Shown: piece by piece, positions 8,660 through 17,900 of the stretch | Position numbering within the stretch: the stretch's first letter is position 1 | Layout: each line of letters begins with the position of its first letter | DNA from: Permianibacter fluminis | GTDB lineage: Bacteria > Pseudomonadota > Gammaproteobacteria > Enterobacterales > Permianibacteraceae | DNA: 64,000 bases | Assembly: GCF_013179735.1 (NCBI RefSeq) | Contig: NZ_JABMEG010000001.1 | Location: 2,294,001-2,358,000 of the forward strand | Direction: 5' to 3' | Made by a program: the position numbers and the translations under genes | The notes under the pieces: model-generated | Databases searched by the model: none | Seen by the model: only the letters and a program-made list of their open reading frames with translations | What the model was told of the DNA's origin: nothing

Positions 8660-9148
8660 ATGCTGGAACAACGGGCTGAAGTTATTGCTATCGCAGGCAA
8701 TCAAATGCAGCTACGCCCACTGCAGCGCGCCGATTGTCCCCGCTGCGCAGCGGGGAATGGCTGCGGTGCCCAATTGTTCAGCGCCAAGACCAACTCAACC
8801 GCTACGCTGTCGGTGGCCACGTCGGAAGATTGTGTGGTTGCCTGCGGTGATGTCGTCGTGGTCGGGATGCAGCCGCAACTGCTGCAACGTGCCGCGTTAT
8901 GGTTGTACGGCGTTCCACTGCTCGTGATGCTCCTTACCGTTGCGTTGGCGGCGGCGGCGTCCCTTCCGGAAAGTGTGCAGGTGCTGCTGACGGCACTGGT
9001 GTTGGTGGCCTCGTTCTGGTTGGTTCGCCAGCGCTTGAGCAGGTTGACGCGGCAGCCGGTACTGACCTTGCTGCGACGGGAAGTGCTCGACTCGCCGTGT
9101 TCAGACAATGCTCGCTCTGCTGCGGCATCACCGCCCGGCGACCGCTGA
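8660..9148 (+). CDS. rseC: Sigma-E regulatory protein RseC (MucC)
   Basis: 162-residue inner-membrane protein with an N-terminal cysteine cluster (CPRCAAGNGCG) and two membrane helices (about residues 74-94 and 98-120, ALWLYGVPLLVMLLTVALAAAA and VLLTALVLVASFWLVRQRL), the standard RseC/MucC layout. The cysteine cluster may hold a redox centre, as in the related RsxC/SoxR-reducing system. It lies 21 bases after rseB and is the last rse gene before a gap with its own promoter for the protease gene. Confidence 0.92.
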   Translation: MLEQRAEVIAIAGNQMQLRPLQRADCPRCAAGNGCGAQLFSAKTNSTATLSVATSEDCVVACGDVVVVGMQPQLLQRAALWLYGVPLLVMLLTVALAAAASLPESVQVLLTALVLVASFWLVRQRLSRLTRQPVLTLLRREVLDSPCSDNARSAAASPPGDR

Positions 9149-9191
9149 AACACTTGTTTACCAGCACACGACTCTTGCGCGACCACTGCGT

Positions 9192-9219
9192 GGAACAGTA
9201 GCCGATCGGCGTGGTCACA
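9192..9219 (+). promoter_or_regulatory. Sigma-E-like promoter upstream of the degP/mucD gene
   Basis: GGAACAG (9192-9198), 16 bases, TCACA (9215-9219): the same spacing as the rpoE promoter with a slightly weaker match. It would give the protease a leader of about 140 bases and control independent of the rpoE promoter. Confidence 0.5.
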
Positions 9220-9364
9220 ATAGCCGATTTGCGCTGGCAACCTGGCCGTCGTCGAACGCGAATTGCTGCCGCTTTCAATCTGACGGCAATTCGATTGCCG
9301 CAGGTCGCCGCGCCAACACGAGTTTTGTTTTTCTGTTTTCACAAACCACAGGTGTGAACAAAGA

Positions 9365-10663
9365 ATGCGTACATTGCTGAAATCGGCAGCCGTCGCTGCC
9401 TTGCTCTTGTTCGGCTTTGCTGCCCGGGCCGGAATCAATTTGCCGGACTTTACTCCCTTGGTCGAAGAGGTGAGCCCGGTGGTCACCTCAATCAGTACCG
9501 ACATCAAGGCCTCCGGGCGTACGCGCGGCGGACCGAGTGGCTCCGGTTTCATTATTTCGACTGATGGTTATGTCCTGACCAATCATCATGTTGTTGCCGA
9601 AGCCGAAACGATTAAGGTGCATTTGAAAGACGGTCGGGTGTTTACCGCCAAGAAAGTCGGTGAAGACGAAGACGCCGACGTTGCCCTGCTCAAGATTGAG
9701 GCCAGTAATCTGAAAGCCGCCAAGATCGGCAGCCTTGACGCGCTGAAACCGGGCGCCTGGGTGCTGGCGTTTGGCGCGCCGTTTGGTCTGGAGCATTCGG
9801 TGTCAGCAGGTATCGTCAGCGGCAAGGGCCGCAGCCTGCGCTGGAATCAATATGTCCCGTTCATTCAATCCGATGTCGCCATCAACAGCGGCAACTCCGG
9901 TGGTCCGCTGGTCAATATCAACGGCGAAGTGGTTGGCATCAACTCGCAAATTCTGTCGTCGAATGGTGGCTCGATTGGCCTGTCGTTTTCCATCCCGATT
10001 GATTTGGCCATGGACGTCGCTCAGCAGCTGAAAGCCGGCGGCAAGGTCGCTCGCGGTTACATTGGCGTTGGCATTCAGGATGTGTCCGATGAAATTGCCG
10101 CCAGCTTCGGTCTCGATCGGCCGCGTGGCGCCTTGATTGGCAGCGTCGAAAAAGGCGGCCCGGCTGACAAGGCGGGTCTGAAGGCGGGCGATGTGATCAC
10201 GGGTGTCGATGGCCAGAAAATCGAGGACTCGGGCGAATTGCCGTTCCTGATTGGTGCCGTCAAACCGGGCAAGTCGGCCAAAATCGAGCTGTTGCGCGAT
10301 GGCAAGGTCAAGACTTTGAGCGTCACCGTTGGTGCCAAGAAGGCAGACGATGAGGTCGCCAGCAGCGATTCGACCGGTAACAAACAACGCCGGCTCGGCG
10401 TGGTCGTCGGGGAATTGACCGATGAGCAGCGGGTTGATGCGGCTGCCGACGGTGGCATCCTGGTCCGCGATGTCGAGGATGGCCCGGCCGCCGATGCCGG
10501 CATACGTCCCGGCGACATCATCCTGTCGATCAACCGGCAGCCGGTCAGCTCGGTCAGCCAGTTCCGGGAGCTGGTCAGCAAGCTGCCGGCAGGCAAGTCG
10601 GTGCCGGTGCATGTGGTGACCCGTGGAAATGCCCGCTTTTTGGTGCTGCGGGTGCCGGAATAA
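9365..10663 (+). CDS. mucD: Periplasmic serine protease/chaperone, DegP/MucD family
   Basis: 432-residue HtrA protease that degrades misfolded envelope proteins. Signal peptide about 1-21 (LLKSAAVAALLLFGFAARA). The trypsin-like domain has the catalytic triad His75 (TNHHVVAE), Asp105 (DADVALLKIE) and Ser178 (NSGNSGGPL). Two PDZ domains follow (about 225-320 starting RGYIGVGIQDVSDE, and 340-430 with DGPAADAGIRPGDIILSINRQPV). The position after rseC is that of mucD in Pseudomonas, and a sigma-E-like promoter precedes it. DegQ is the other possible label; the context favours MucD. Confidence 0.95.
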   Translation: MRTLLKSAAVAALLLFGFAARAGINLPDFTPLVEEVSPVVTSISTDIKASGRTRGGPSGSGFIISTDGYVLTNHHVVAEAETIKVHLKDGRVFTAKKVGEDEDADVALLKIEASNLKAAKIGSLDALKPGAWVLAFGAPFGLEHSVSAGIVSGKGRSLRWNQYVPFIQSDVAINSGNSGGPLVNINGEVVGINSQILSSNGGSIGLSFSIPIDLAMDVAQQLKAGGKVARGYIGVGIQDVSDEIAASFGLDRPRGALIGSVEKGGPADKAGLKAGDVITGVDGQKIEDSGELPFLIGAVKPGKSAKIELLRDGKVKTLSVTVGAKKADDEVASSDSTGNKQRRLGVVVGELTDEQRVDAAADGGILVRDVEDGPAADAGIRPGDIILSINRQPVSSVSQFRELVSKLPAGKSVPVHVVTRGNARFLVLRVPE

Positions 10664-10723
10664 GTCGTCGGGCCTGAATCGGGTGCCATTCCCGGTCGGG
10701 TTTTAAGGTAAAATCAGCGACTT

Positions 10724-10748
10724 GCGGCGGGCCAAGACGGCCCGCCGC
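10724..10748. terminator. GC-rich hairpin after mucD
   Basis: A perfect 10-bp stem (10724-10733 with 10739-10748) and AAGAC loop, followed only by TCTGACTTTTC. It may attenuate transcription between mucD and lepA; the T-tract is poor. Confidence 0.45.
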
Positions 10749-10848
10749 TCTGACTTTTCGGCTTGAACCCGTTCCTGACGCCAACATTTAGCAGGAACGC
10801 CAGTTGCAGATAGAACCCGTCGCTGGCAGACCCCGTACCCGGACCCCC

Positions 10849-12654
<1,806 letters not shown>

Positions 12655-12718
12655 GTAAAGGCAGGTAAGTGACGCGGTAAGTTGGCTACGAGTGAGTTAA
12701 CGGCCGGCTCAACTTATG

Positions 12719-12752
12719 CTGAATCCACAATAAACCTGAATTCACAATAAAC
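12719..12752 (+). repeat. Tandem 17-bp repeat between lepA and lepB
   Basis: Two 17-bp units (12719-12735 and 12736-12752, CTGAATCCACAATAAAC type) differ at one base. The preceding 50 bases carry weaker GGTAAGT-type repeats. Confidence 0.8.
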
Positions 12753-12794
12753 CGGATGCCGCTTGATGCGGGTCCCGCAAACAAAGGTGTAAGG

Positions 12795-13694
12795 ATGGAC
12801 TTTTCGCTGATTCTGTTTGTTGCCACCAGCATTTGCGGGGCGATCTGGCTGTTTGATGCGCTGATGCTGGCACCGCGCCGGCGGCTGGCGGTAGCGGCGT
12901 CGGGAGCAGCAGCCAGTGAGTCAGGTGCAGCGGCTACCTCGGCCGTGTTGGCAAAAGAACCGGCGCTGGTCGAGCAGGCCAAATCCTTCTTCCCTATTTT
13001 GCTGGCTATCTTCTTGCTGCGGTCATTTCTGTTCGAGCCGTTTCGGATTCCGTCCGGGTCGATGAAGCCTACCCTGGTCGAAGGCGACTTTATTCTGGTC
13101 AACAAGTTCAGCTATGGCATTCGGCTGCCGGTGGTGAACAAGAAAGTCGTCGCCTTGTCGGATCCGGCCCGCGGCGATGTGGTGGTGTTCCGTTTCCCGG
13201 AAAATCCCAGCCAGGATTTCATCAAGCGGGTCGTTGGCCTGCCGGGTGACCGCATTCGCTATGCCGACAAGACGCTGTTTGTCGAACCTGCCTGCAAGGT
13301 CCCGGCTGGCACGGCTTGCCCGCAACCGTTCAAGGTGGACCGGGAGTTGGTCGCCGCTGCCGGCTTTGATGACAACGGCGTGCCGGCCGATGTCTGGCAG
13401 GAACAGCTGGGTGAACACAAGCATCAGCTGCTGATTCACCCTGACCGGGTGGACATGGAGCCATATTTCTACCAGCATCGTAATGAGTGGGTGGTGCCGG
13501 AAGGGCATTACTTTGCTCTGGGCGATAACCGTGACCGCAGTCATGACGGCCGTTACTGGGGTTTCATCCCGGATGAGAATCTCAAAGGTCGTGCTGTGGC
13601 AGTCTGGCTGCATCTGGATTTTGGCCTGGACATCCCCTTTCTGGGTTGGGTACCGACCGGTATCAGCTTCAGCAGGGTTGGTGGCATAAACTAA
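12795..13694 (+). CDS. lepB: Signal peptidase I
   Basis: Inner-membrane leader peptidase that cleaves Sec and Tat signal peptides (299 residues). Two membrane helices: residues 1-22 (FSLILFVATSICGAIWLFDAL) and about 65-82 (FPILLAIFLLRSFLF). Serine-lysine dyad: Ser89 in PSGSMKPTL and Lys144 in KRVVGLPGDRI. The box E motif is GDNRDRSHDGRYWGFIP. The start ATG 12795 has AAAGG seven bases upstream. The loop between the helices is Ala/Ser-rich. It sits in the lepA-lepB-DUF4845-rnc-era order. Confidence 0.97.
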   Translation: MDFSLILFVATSICGAIWLFDALMLAPRRRLAVAASGAAASESGAAATSAVLAKEPALVEQAKSFFPILLAIFLLRSFLFEPFRIPSGSMKPTLVEGDFILVNKFSYGIRLPVVNKKVVALSDPARGDVVVFRFPENPSQDFIKRVVGLPGDRIRYADKTLFVEPACKVPAGTACPQPFKVDRELVAAAGFDDNGVPADVWQEQLGEHKHQLLIHPDRVDMEPYFYQHRNEWVVPEGHYFALGDNRDRSHDGRYWGFIPDENLKGRAVAVWLHLDFGLDIPFLGWVPTGISFSRVGGIN

Positions 13695-13750
13695 TCGGTT
13701 GAGTGTTTGGGCGGGCATGGTGTTGTAGAACAAACAAGGAGAACGACAAC

Positions 13751-14149
13751 ATGGTTCAACAGCAATTGATGCAGCGGCAAATGATGAAGTCGCAACGCGG
13801 CATGACGATTTGGAGTTGGATGTTTGTGCTGGGGACGCTGGGGGTTACGGCGCTGATTGTGATGAAGCTTGCGCCGATATACTTGGAAAATATGTCGGTC
13901 AAGAAAGCCGTGAATCAAGTTGCGGCGAGCAGCGGTGCCAGCAGCATGAACAAGGGCACTGTGTGGAAGAATTTAGTAAAGCAGTTCTATATCGACGAAG
14001 TGCATAGCATAGTCGAAGACGACGTTAGCGTTGAGGTCGCGGATGACGGCACCAAGGAGTTGGTTGTTGCCTACGAAATTCGCAAACCCATTATGTTCAA
14101 CGTTGATGCTGTCGTCTGGTTCGAGGAACGGGTCCCGCTGAAGGAATGA
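13751..14149 (+). CDS. DUF4845 single-pass membrane protein
   Basis: 132-residue protein of unknown role found between lepB and rnc in many gammaproteobacteria and betaproteobacteria. One N-terminal membrane helix (about residues 20-40, IWSWMFVLGTLGVTALIVMKL) is followed by a periplasmic-type domain (YLENMSVKKAVNQVA, then FYIDEVHSIVEDDVSVEV). The start ATG 13751 has a strong AAGGAG site. The last codons overlap rnc (ATGA), so it is translated in step with RNase III. Confidence 0.9.
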   Translation: MVQQQLMQRQMMKSQRGMTIWSWMFVLGTLGVTALIVMKLAPIYLENMSVKKAVNQVAASSGASSMNKGTVWKNLVKQFYIDEVHSIVEDDVSVEVADDGTKELVVAYEIRKPIMFNVDAVVWFEERVPLKE

Positions 14150-14823
14150 ATCCATTATTGCTATCAGCGTTTTTGCGACGGCTCGGTTATACCTTTACCG
14201 ATGAAACACTGCGGGATACGGCGTTGACCCATCGTAGTGCCTCATCCCGGCACAATGAACGACTCGAATTTTTGGGTGATGCACTGCTGGGGCACGTCAT
14301 CACCTCGCAGATTTACCAGCGCTTTCCCGATGCGAGTGAAGGCGAGCTGAGCCGGATGCGGGCCAGTCTGGTCAAGGAAAAAACCCTGGCCGAGCTGGCG
14401 ACGGAGTTGCAGCTTGGCGATGTGCTGCATCTGGGTTCGGGCGAGCTGAAAAGCGGCGGGTTTCGTCGCGAGTCGATCTTGGCCGATGCACTGGAAGCGC
14501 TGATTGGCGCCATCTATCTGGATGGCGGATTCCCAGTCTGTGAACAGGTGGTGCTGCGGCTCTTTGCCGATCGGCTGGAACAACTTCCCGATGCCGGCAC
14601 CGACAAGGATGCCAAGACCCAATTGCAGGAAGCGCTGCAGGGCGCGCGCTTACCGCTGCCGCTGTATGAATTGCTCGGGACCTATGGTGATGCGCATGCC
14701 CAGACTTTTCATGTGCGCTGTACTTTGCACGATGGCAGCCAATCCGAAGGGCGTGGCAGCAGTCGGCGTAGGGCAGAACAACAGGCCGCCAGTGTTTTGC
14801 TCAAGCAAATGCAACGCGCGTAA
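14146..14823 (+). CDS. rnc: Ribonuclease III
   Basis: 225-residue double-stranded RNA endonuclease for rRNA and mRNA processing. The catalytic domain signature is NERLEFLGDALLGHVIT, with a second acidic site in LADALEALIGAIYLDGG. The C-terminal dsRBD runs from DAKTQLQEALQGARLPLPLYEL to RRRAEQQAASVLLKQM. The start overlaps the DUF4845 stop by four bases and era follows; rnc-era coupling is conserved in proteobacteria. Confidence 0.97.
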   Translation: MNPLLLSAFLRRLGYTFTDETLRDTALTHRSASSRHNERLEFLGDALLGHVITSQIYQRFPDASEGELSRMRASLVKEKTLAELATELQLGDVLHLGSGELKSGGFRRESILADALEALIGAIYLDGGFPVCEQVVLRLFADRLEQLPDAGTDKDAKTQLQEALQGARLPLPLYELLGTYGDAHAQTFHVRCTLHDGSQSEGRGSSRRRAEQQAASVLLKQMQRA

Positions 14824-14858
14824 GCGCCGCGGTTTGCGTCACCAAACCCAGTAAAGCC

Positions 14859-14888
14859 AGTTTCATATAAACAAGTTTCAGGTAAAAC
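14859..14888 (+). repeat. Tandem 15-bp repeat just before era
   Basis: Two 15-bp units (AGTTTCATATAAACA 14859-14873; AGTTTCAGGTAAAAC 14874-14888) end one base before the era ATG, so the second unit occupies the ribosome-binding region (CAGGTAAAACC). Confidence 0.7.
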
Positions 14889-14889
14889 C

Positions 14890-15783
14890 ATGACTCAGAA
14901 ATGCGGCTATGTCGCCATCGTCGGCCGGCCCAATGTCGGCAAGTCAACGCTGATGAACCGGCTGATCGGCCAAAAGATCAGCATTACCTCGCGGCGGCCG
15001 CAGACTACTCGCCACCGCATTCTGGGTATTCATACCGAAGGCGATACCCAGATTCTGTTTGTGGATACACCCGGCTTGCACAAGCAGGAAGCGCGCGCGA
15101 TCAATCGCTACATGAACCGGGCCGCAGCGTCATCCGTTGCCGATGTTGATGCCATCATCTGGGTGGTCGAAGGACTGGCGTTTACCGAAGATGACGAGCT
15201 GGTGCTGGAACGGTTGAAAGAGGCCAAGGCGCCGATACTCTTGTTCGTCAACAAGGTCGACACAATACACCCCAAGGAGCGTTTGCTGCCGCATTTGGCA
15301 GTGCTTGGTGCGAAGCGCAATTTCGCCGAAATTGTGCCGGGCTCGGCCCAGTCTGACCGCAATATCGACACCTTGCTGAAGGTGTTGAGCAAATACATTC
15401 CCGAGAATGAACACATTTTCGGTCCCGACGAAGTGACCGATCGCAGTCAGCGCTTTTTGGCTGCAGAGTTCATCCGGGAAAAGCTGATGCGCAGTCTTGG
15501 CGCCGAGTTGCCTTACGCCACTACGGTGGAAATTGAGCAGTTCAAGCATGATGAAACCGGCCGGGCGGAAATCCACGCGGTCATTTTCGTTGAGCGGGCC
15601 GGGCAAAAGGCGATTGTCATTGGCGACAAGGGTGAGCGGATCAAGCAAATCGGTCAGGACGCTCGACTCGATATGGAAAAACTGTTCAGCTGCAAAGTTT
15701 TTCTGGAGCTCTGGGTCAAGGTCAAAGACGGCTGGGCTGATGACGAACGCGCACTGCGCAGCCTCGGCTATACCGAAGAGTGA
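14890..15783 (+). CDS. era: GTPase Era
   Basis: 297-residue GTPase that assists 30S maturation by binding 16S rRNA near its 3' end. G motifs: [12 protein letters not shown] (P-loop), the switch region [25 protein letters not shown]. The C-terminal KH domain contains [24 protein letters not shown]. The N-terminus is [14 protein letters not shown]. It follows rnc and precedes recO, the standard order. Confidence 0.97.
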   Translation: MTQKCGYVAIVGRPNVGKSTLMNRLIGQKISITSRRPQTTRHRILGIHTEGDTQILFVDTPGLHKQEARAINRYMNRAAASSVADVDAIIWVVEGLAFTEDDELVLERLKEAKAPILLFVNKVDTIHPKERLLPHLAVLGAKRNFAEIVPGSAQSDRNIDTLLKVLSKYIPENEHIFGPDEVTDRSQRFLAAEFIREKLMRSLGAELPYATTVEIEQFKHDETGRAEIHAVIFVERAGQKAIVIGDKGERIKQIGQDARLDMEKLFSCKVFLELWVKVKDGWADDERALRSLGYTEE

Positions 15784-15803
15784 GCCGGCAAGTGAAGCGC
15801 TGA

Positions 15804-16532
15804 ATGGATGCGCGCGCCTATATTCTGCACGTCAAGCCGTGGCGCGACACCAGCGTCCTGCTGGAGGTTTTTTGTCGGGAGCGCGGCCGGTTGCGGGTGG
15901 CTGCACGCGGCGTCAAGGGCAAGCGGCGCTCACCAATCGCCGGGCTGTTGCAAGCGTTTATTCCCCTGCACCTGCAATTGAACGCGTCTCGCGATTATCT
16001 CTACTTGCAGGATGCCGAAGCCTTGGCGCCCGGCTGGCCGCTTTCGCCGGACATTGCACTGTGCGCACTCTACTGCAATGAGCTATTGCTGCGCCTGCTG
16101 CCGGAACAGGACAGCCATCCACAACTGTTTGACGATTATGAACGCAGTTTGCAATTGCTGGCGCTGAGTCAGGGCGATGACAGTGTGATCGCCAACTGCC
16201 TGCGCCAATTTGAGTGGGCATTGCTCAGCGAGCTTGGCTATGGCATTGCACTGGATTGCGACGAACAAGGCGAGCCGGTGCGAGCAGGGCAGTGTTATCG
16301 GGTTGATGCTGATATCGGCATCATTGGCAGTGCGCCTGTTGCCGGTGGCTTCAGCGGAGATGACTTGCTTGCTTTTGCCGATCATAATTGGCCGGCCAAT
16401 CCGACTGAGGCCAAGCGTCTGTTGCGTTTGCTGTTGGCCGCACATCTGGGTAGCGAGCCACTGCATACTCGAGAGCTTTGGCGCGCGCGTCAGGTATTGA
16501 AACAGTTGGCAGACGAACCTGCCGGCGCCTGA
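15804..16532 (+). CDS. recO: DNA repair protein RecO
   Basis: 242-residue recombination mediator that loads RecA with RecR. The N-terminal OB-fold shows AYILHVKPWRDTSVLLEVFCRERGRLRVAARGVKGKRRS. The helical domain includes FEWALLSELGYGIALDCDEQGEPV. The zinc cysteines of some RecO proteins are missing, as in E. coli. The stop codon lies inside the first unit of a 16-bp tandem repeat, so the last residues (PAGA) may have been reshaped by that repeat. Confidence 0.94.
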   Translation: MDARAYILHVKPWRDTSVLLEVFCRERGRLRVAARGVKGKRRSPIAGLLQAFIPLHLQLNASRDYLYLQDAEALAPGWPLSPDIALCALYCNELLLRLLPEQDSHPQLFDDYERSLQLLALSQGDDSVIANCLRQFEWALLSELGYGIALDCDEQGEPVRAGQCYRVDADIGIIGSAPVAGGFSGDDLLAFADHNWPANPTEAKRLLRLLLAAHLGSEPLHTRELWRARQVLKQLADEPAGA

Positions 16533-16619
16533 ATTGACTGGCGTATGAGACTGTAGGCGTATGAAACTACAGGCGCATGAGCCGACCGGCACATGAATCG
16601 ACTGGCAAATAGTGCGACC
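16524..16619 (+). repeat. Six-copy 16-bp imperfect tandem repeat across the recO stop
   Basis: Units start at 16524, 16540, 16556, 16572, 16588 and 16604, each exactly 16 bp, consensus about GGCGYATGAANCGACT. Copies 2 and 3 are the most alike. The first contains the recO stop codon; the array runs to about 80 bases before pdxJ. Confidence 0.85.
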
Positions 16620-16701
16620 TATTCGCTGGGATTGACGGGGAATGCCGGCGGTCAACGACTGCGGCGATGCAGTAACCGGATTTTATATCGAGCTCATTAC
16701 C

Positions 16702-17484
16702 ATGAATGCCAATCACGTGAATCGTGGCCCTTGTCTGTTGGGTGTCAATATTGATCACATTGCCACGGTCCGGAATGCCCGCGGTTCGCGCTATCCGGAG
16801 CCGGTGCAGGCAGCATTGCTGGCCGAACAGGCCGGTGCGGACGGCATTACCGTGCACCTGCGGGAAGACCGCCGCCATATTCGTGATCGCGATGTTCATA
16901 TTCTGAAAGAAAGCTTGGGCACGCGCATGAACCTGGAGATGGCCGTAACCGAGGAAATGCTCGGTATTGCTTGTGCCATCAAGCCCGCGTTCTGCTGCCT
17001 GGTGCCGGAGAAGCGGGTAGAGCTCACCACCGAAGGCGGGCTTGATGTTGCCGGGCACGAAACGACCATCAAGGCTGCCTGTCAACGTCTGGCAGAACAA
17101 GGCATTCTGGTGTCACTGTTTATCGATGCCGACGAAGCCCAAATCGAAGCCGCCATTCGCTGCGGCGCGCCGTATATCGAGCTGCATACCGGCGCCTACG
17201 CGGAAAGCGAGGGCGAGCAGCAAAAACTGGAGCTGCAACGCATTGCCCATGCCGCCAAGTTTGCTGCGCGCCGTGGCTTGATTGTCAACGCTGGGCACGG
17301 TCTGCATTACCACAATGTGCAAGCCATCGCGCGCTTGCCGGAGTTGTATGAGCTCAATATCGGTCACGCCATTGTGGCGCGGGCATTGTTCGTCGGTCTT
17401 GATCAGGCCGTGCGTGAAATCAAACGCTTGATGGTGGAGGCAAGACCATGGCCGTCGTCGGCATCGGCACCGATCTCGTTGTAA
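16702..17484 (+). CDS. pdxJ: Pyridoxine 5'-phosphate synthase
   Basis: Condenses 1-deoxyxylulose 5-phosphate with 3-amino-2-oxopropyl phosphate to give pyridoxine 5'-phosphate (260 residues, TIM barrel). Seen: [61 protein letters not shown] and [14 protein letters not shown] 16702 gives the family start; the longer frame to 16642 is rejected. Its 3' end overlaps acpS by 37 bases in another frame, so the C-terminal [16 protein letters not shown] is shaped by the overlap. The pdxJ-acpS pair is conserved. Confidence 0.96.
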   Translation: MNANHVNRGPCLLGVNIDHIATVRNARGSRYPEPVQAALLAEQAGADGITVHLREDRRHIRDRDVHILKESLGTRMNLEMAVTEEMLGIACAIKPAFCCLVPEKRVELTTEGGLDVAGHETTIKAACQRLAEQGILVSLFIDADEAQIEAAIRCGAPYIELHTGAYAESEGEQQKLELQRIAHAAKFAARRGLIVNAGHGLHYHNVQAIARLPELYELNIGHAIVARALFVGLDQAVREIKRLMVEARPWPSSASAPISL

Positions 17485-17831
17485 TCAAGCGCATCGAGGA
17501 AGTGCTTGGTCGTCATGCCGAGCGCTTTGTCGAGCGGGTGCTGCACCCCAACGAGCTGTTGCGGTTTCAGGACAGCCAACACCAGGCACGCTATTTGGCC
17601 AAGCGCTTCGCTGCCAAAGAGGCAGTCTCCAAGGCTTTGGGGACCGGAATCGCCGAAGGCGTCAATCTCAACGATATCGAAATTGCCAACGATGAGCGCG
17701 GCAAGCCGCACGTGATCCTGCATGGCGGGGCAATGTTGCGAATGCAGGCGATGGCAGCCCGGCATTGCCATCTGAGCATCAGCGATGAGCGTGATCACGC
17801 TTTGGCGTTTGCGGTAGTCGAAACCGAATAA
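17448..17831 (+). CDS. acpS: Holo-[acyl-carrier-protein] synthase
   Basis: Transfers 4'-phosphopantetheine from CoA to acyl carrier protein (127 residues). The metal-binding motif GIGTDLV is at residues 5-11, and the second signature [15 protein letters not shown] is near residues 53-67. The C-terminal [18 protein letters not shown] is typical. It starts inside pdxJ and is closed by a strong terminator. Confidence 0.96.
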   Translation: MAVVGIGTDLVVIKRIEEVLGRHAERFVERVLHPNELLRFQDSQHQARYLAKRFAAKEAVSKALGTGIAEGVNLNDIEIANDERGKPHVILHGGAMLRMQAMAARHCHLSISDERDHALAFAVVETE

Positions 17832-17852
17832 TGCGCATTGCTGACACCGGTT

Positions 17853-17886
17853 TAAAAAAAGGCCCGATTCAATCGGGCCTTTTTCT
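17853..17886. terminator. Bidirectional terminator between acpS and the M36 protease
   Basis: Stem AGGCCCGAT (17860-17868) with ATCGGGCCT (17872-17880), three-base loop, A-run before and T-run after. It serves both convergent genes. Confidence 0.92.
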
Positions 17887-17900
17887 CTCCAGTGTTCATT

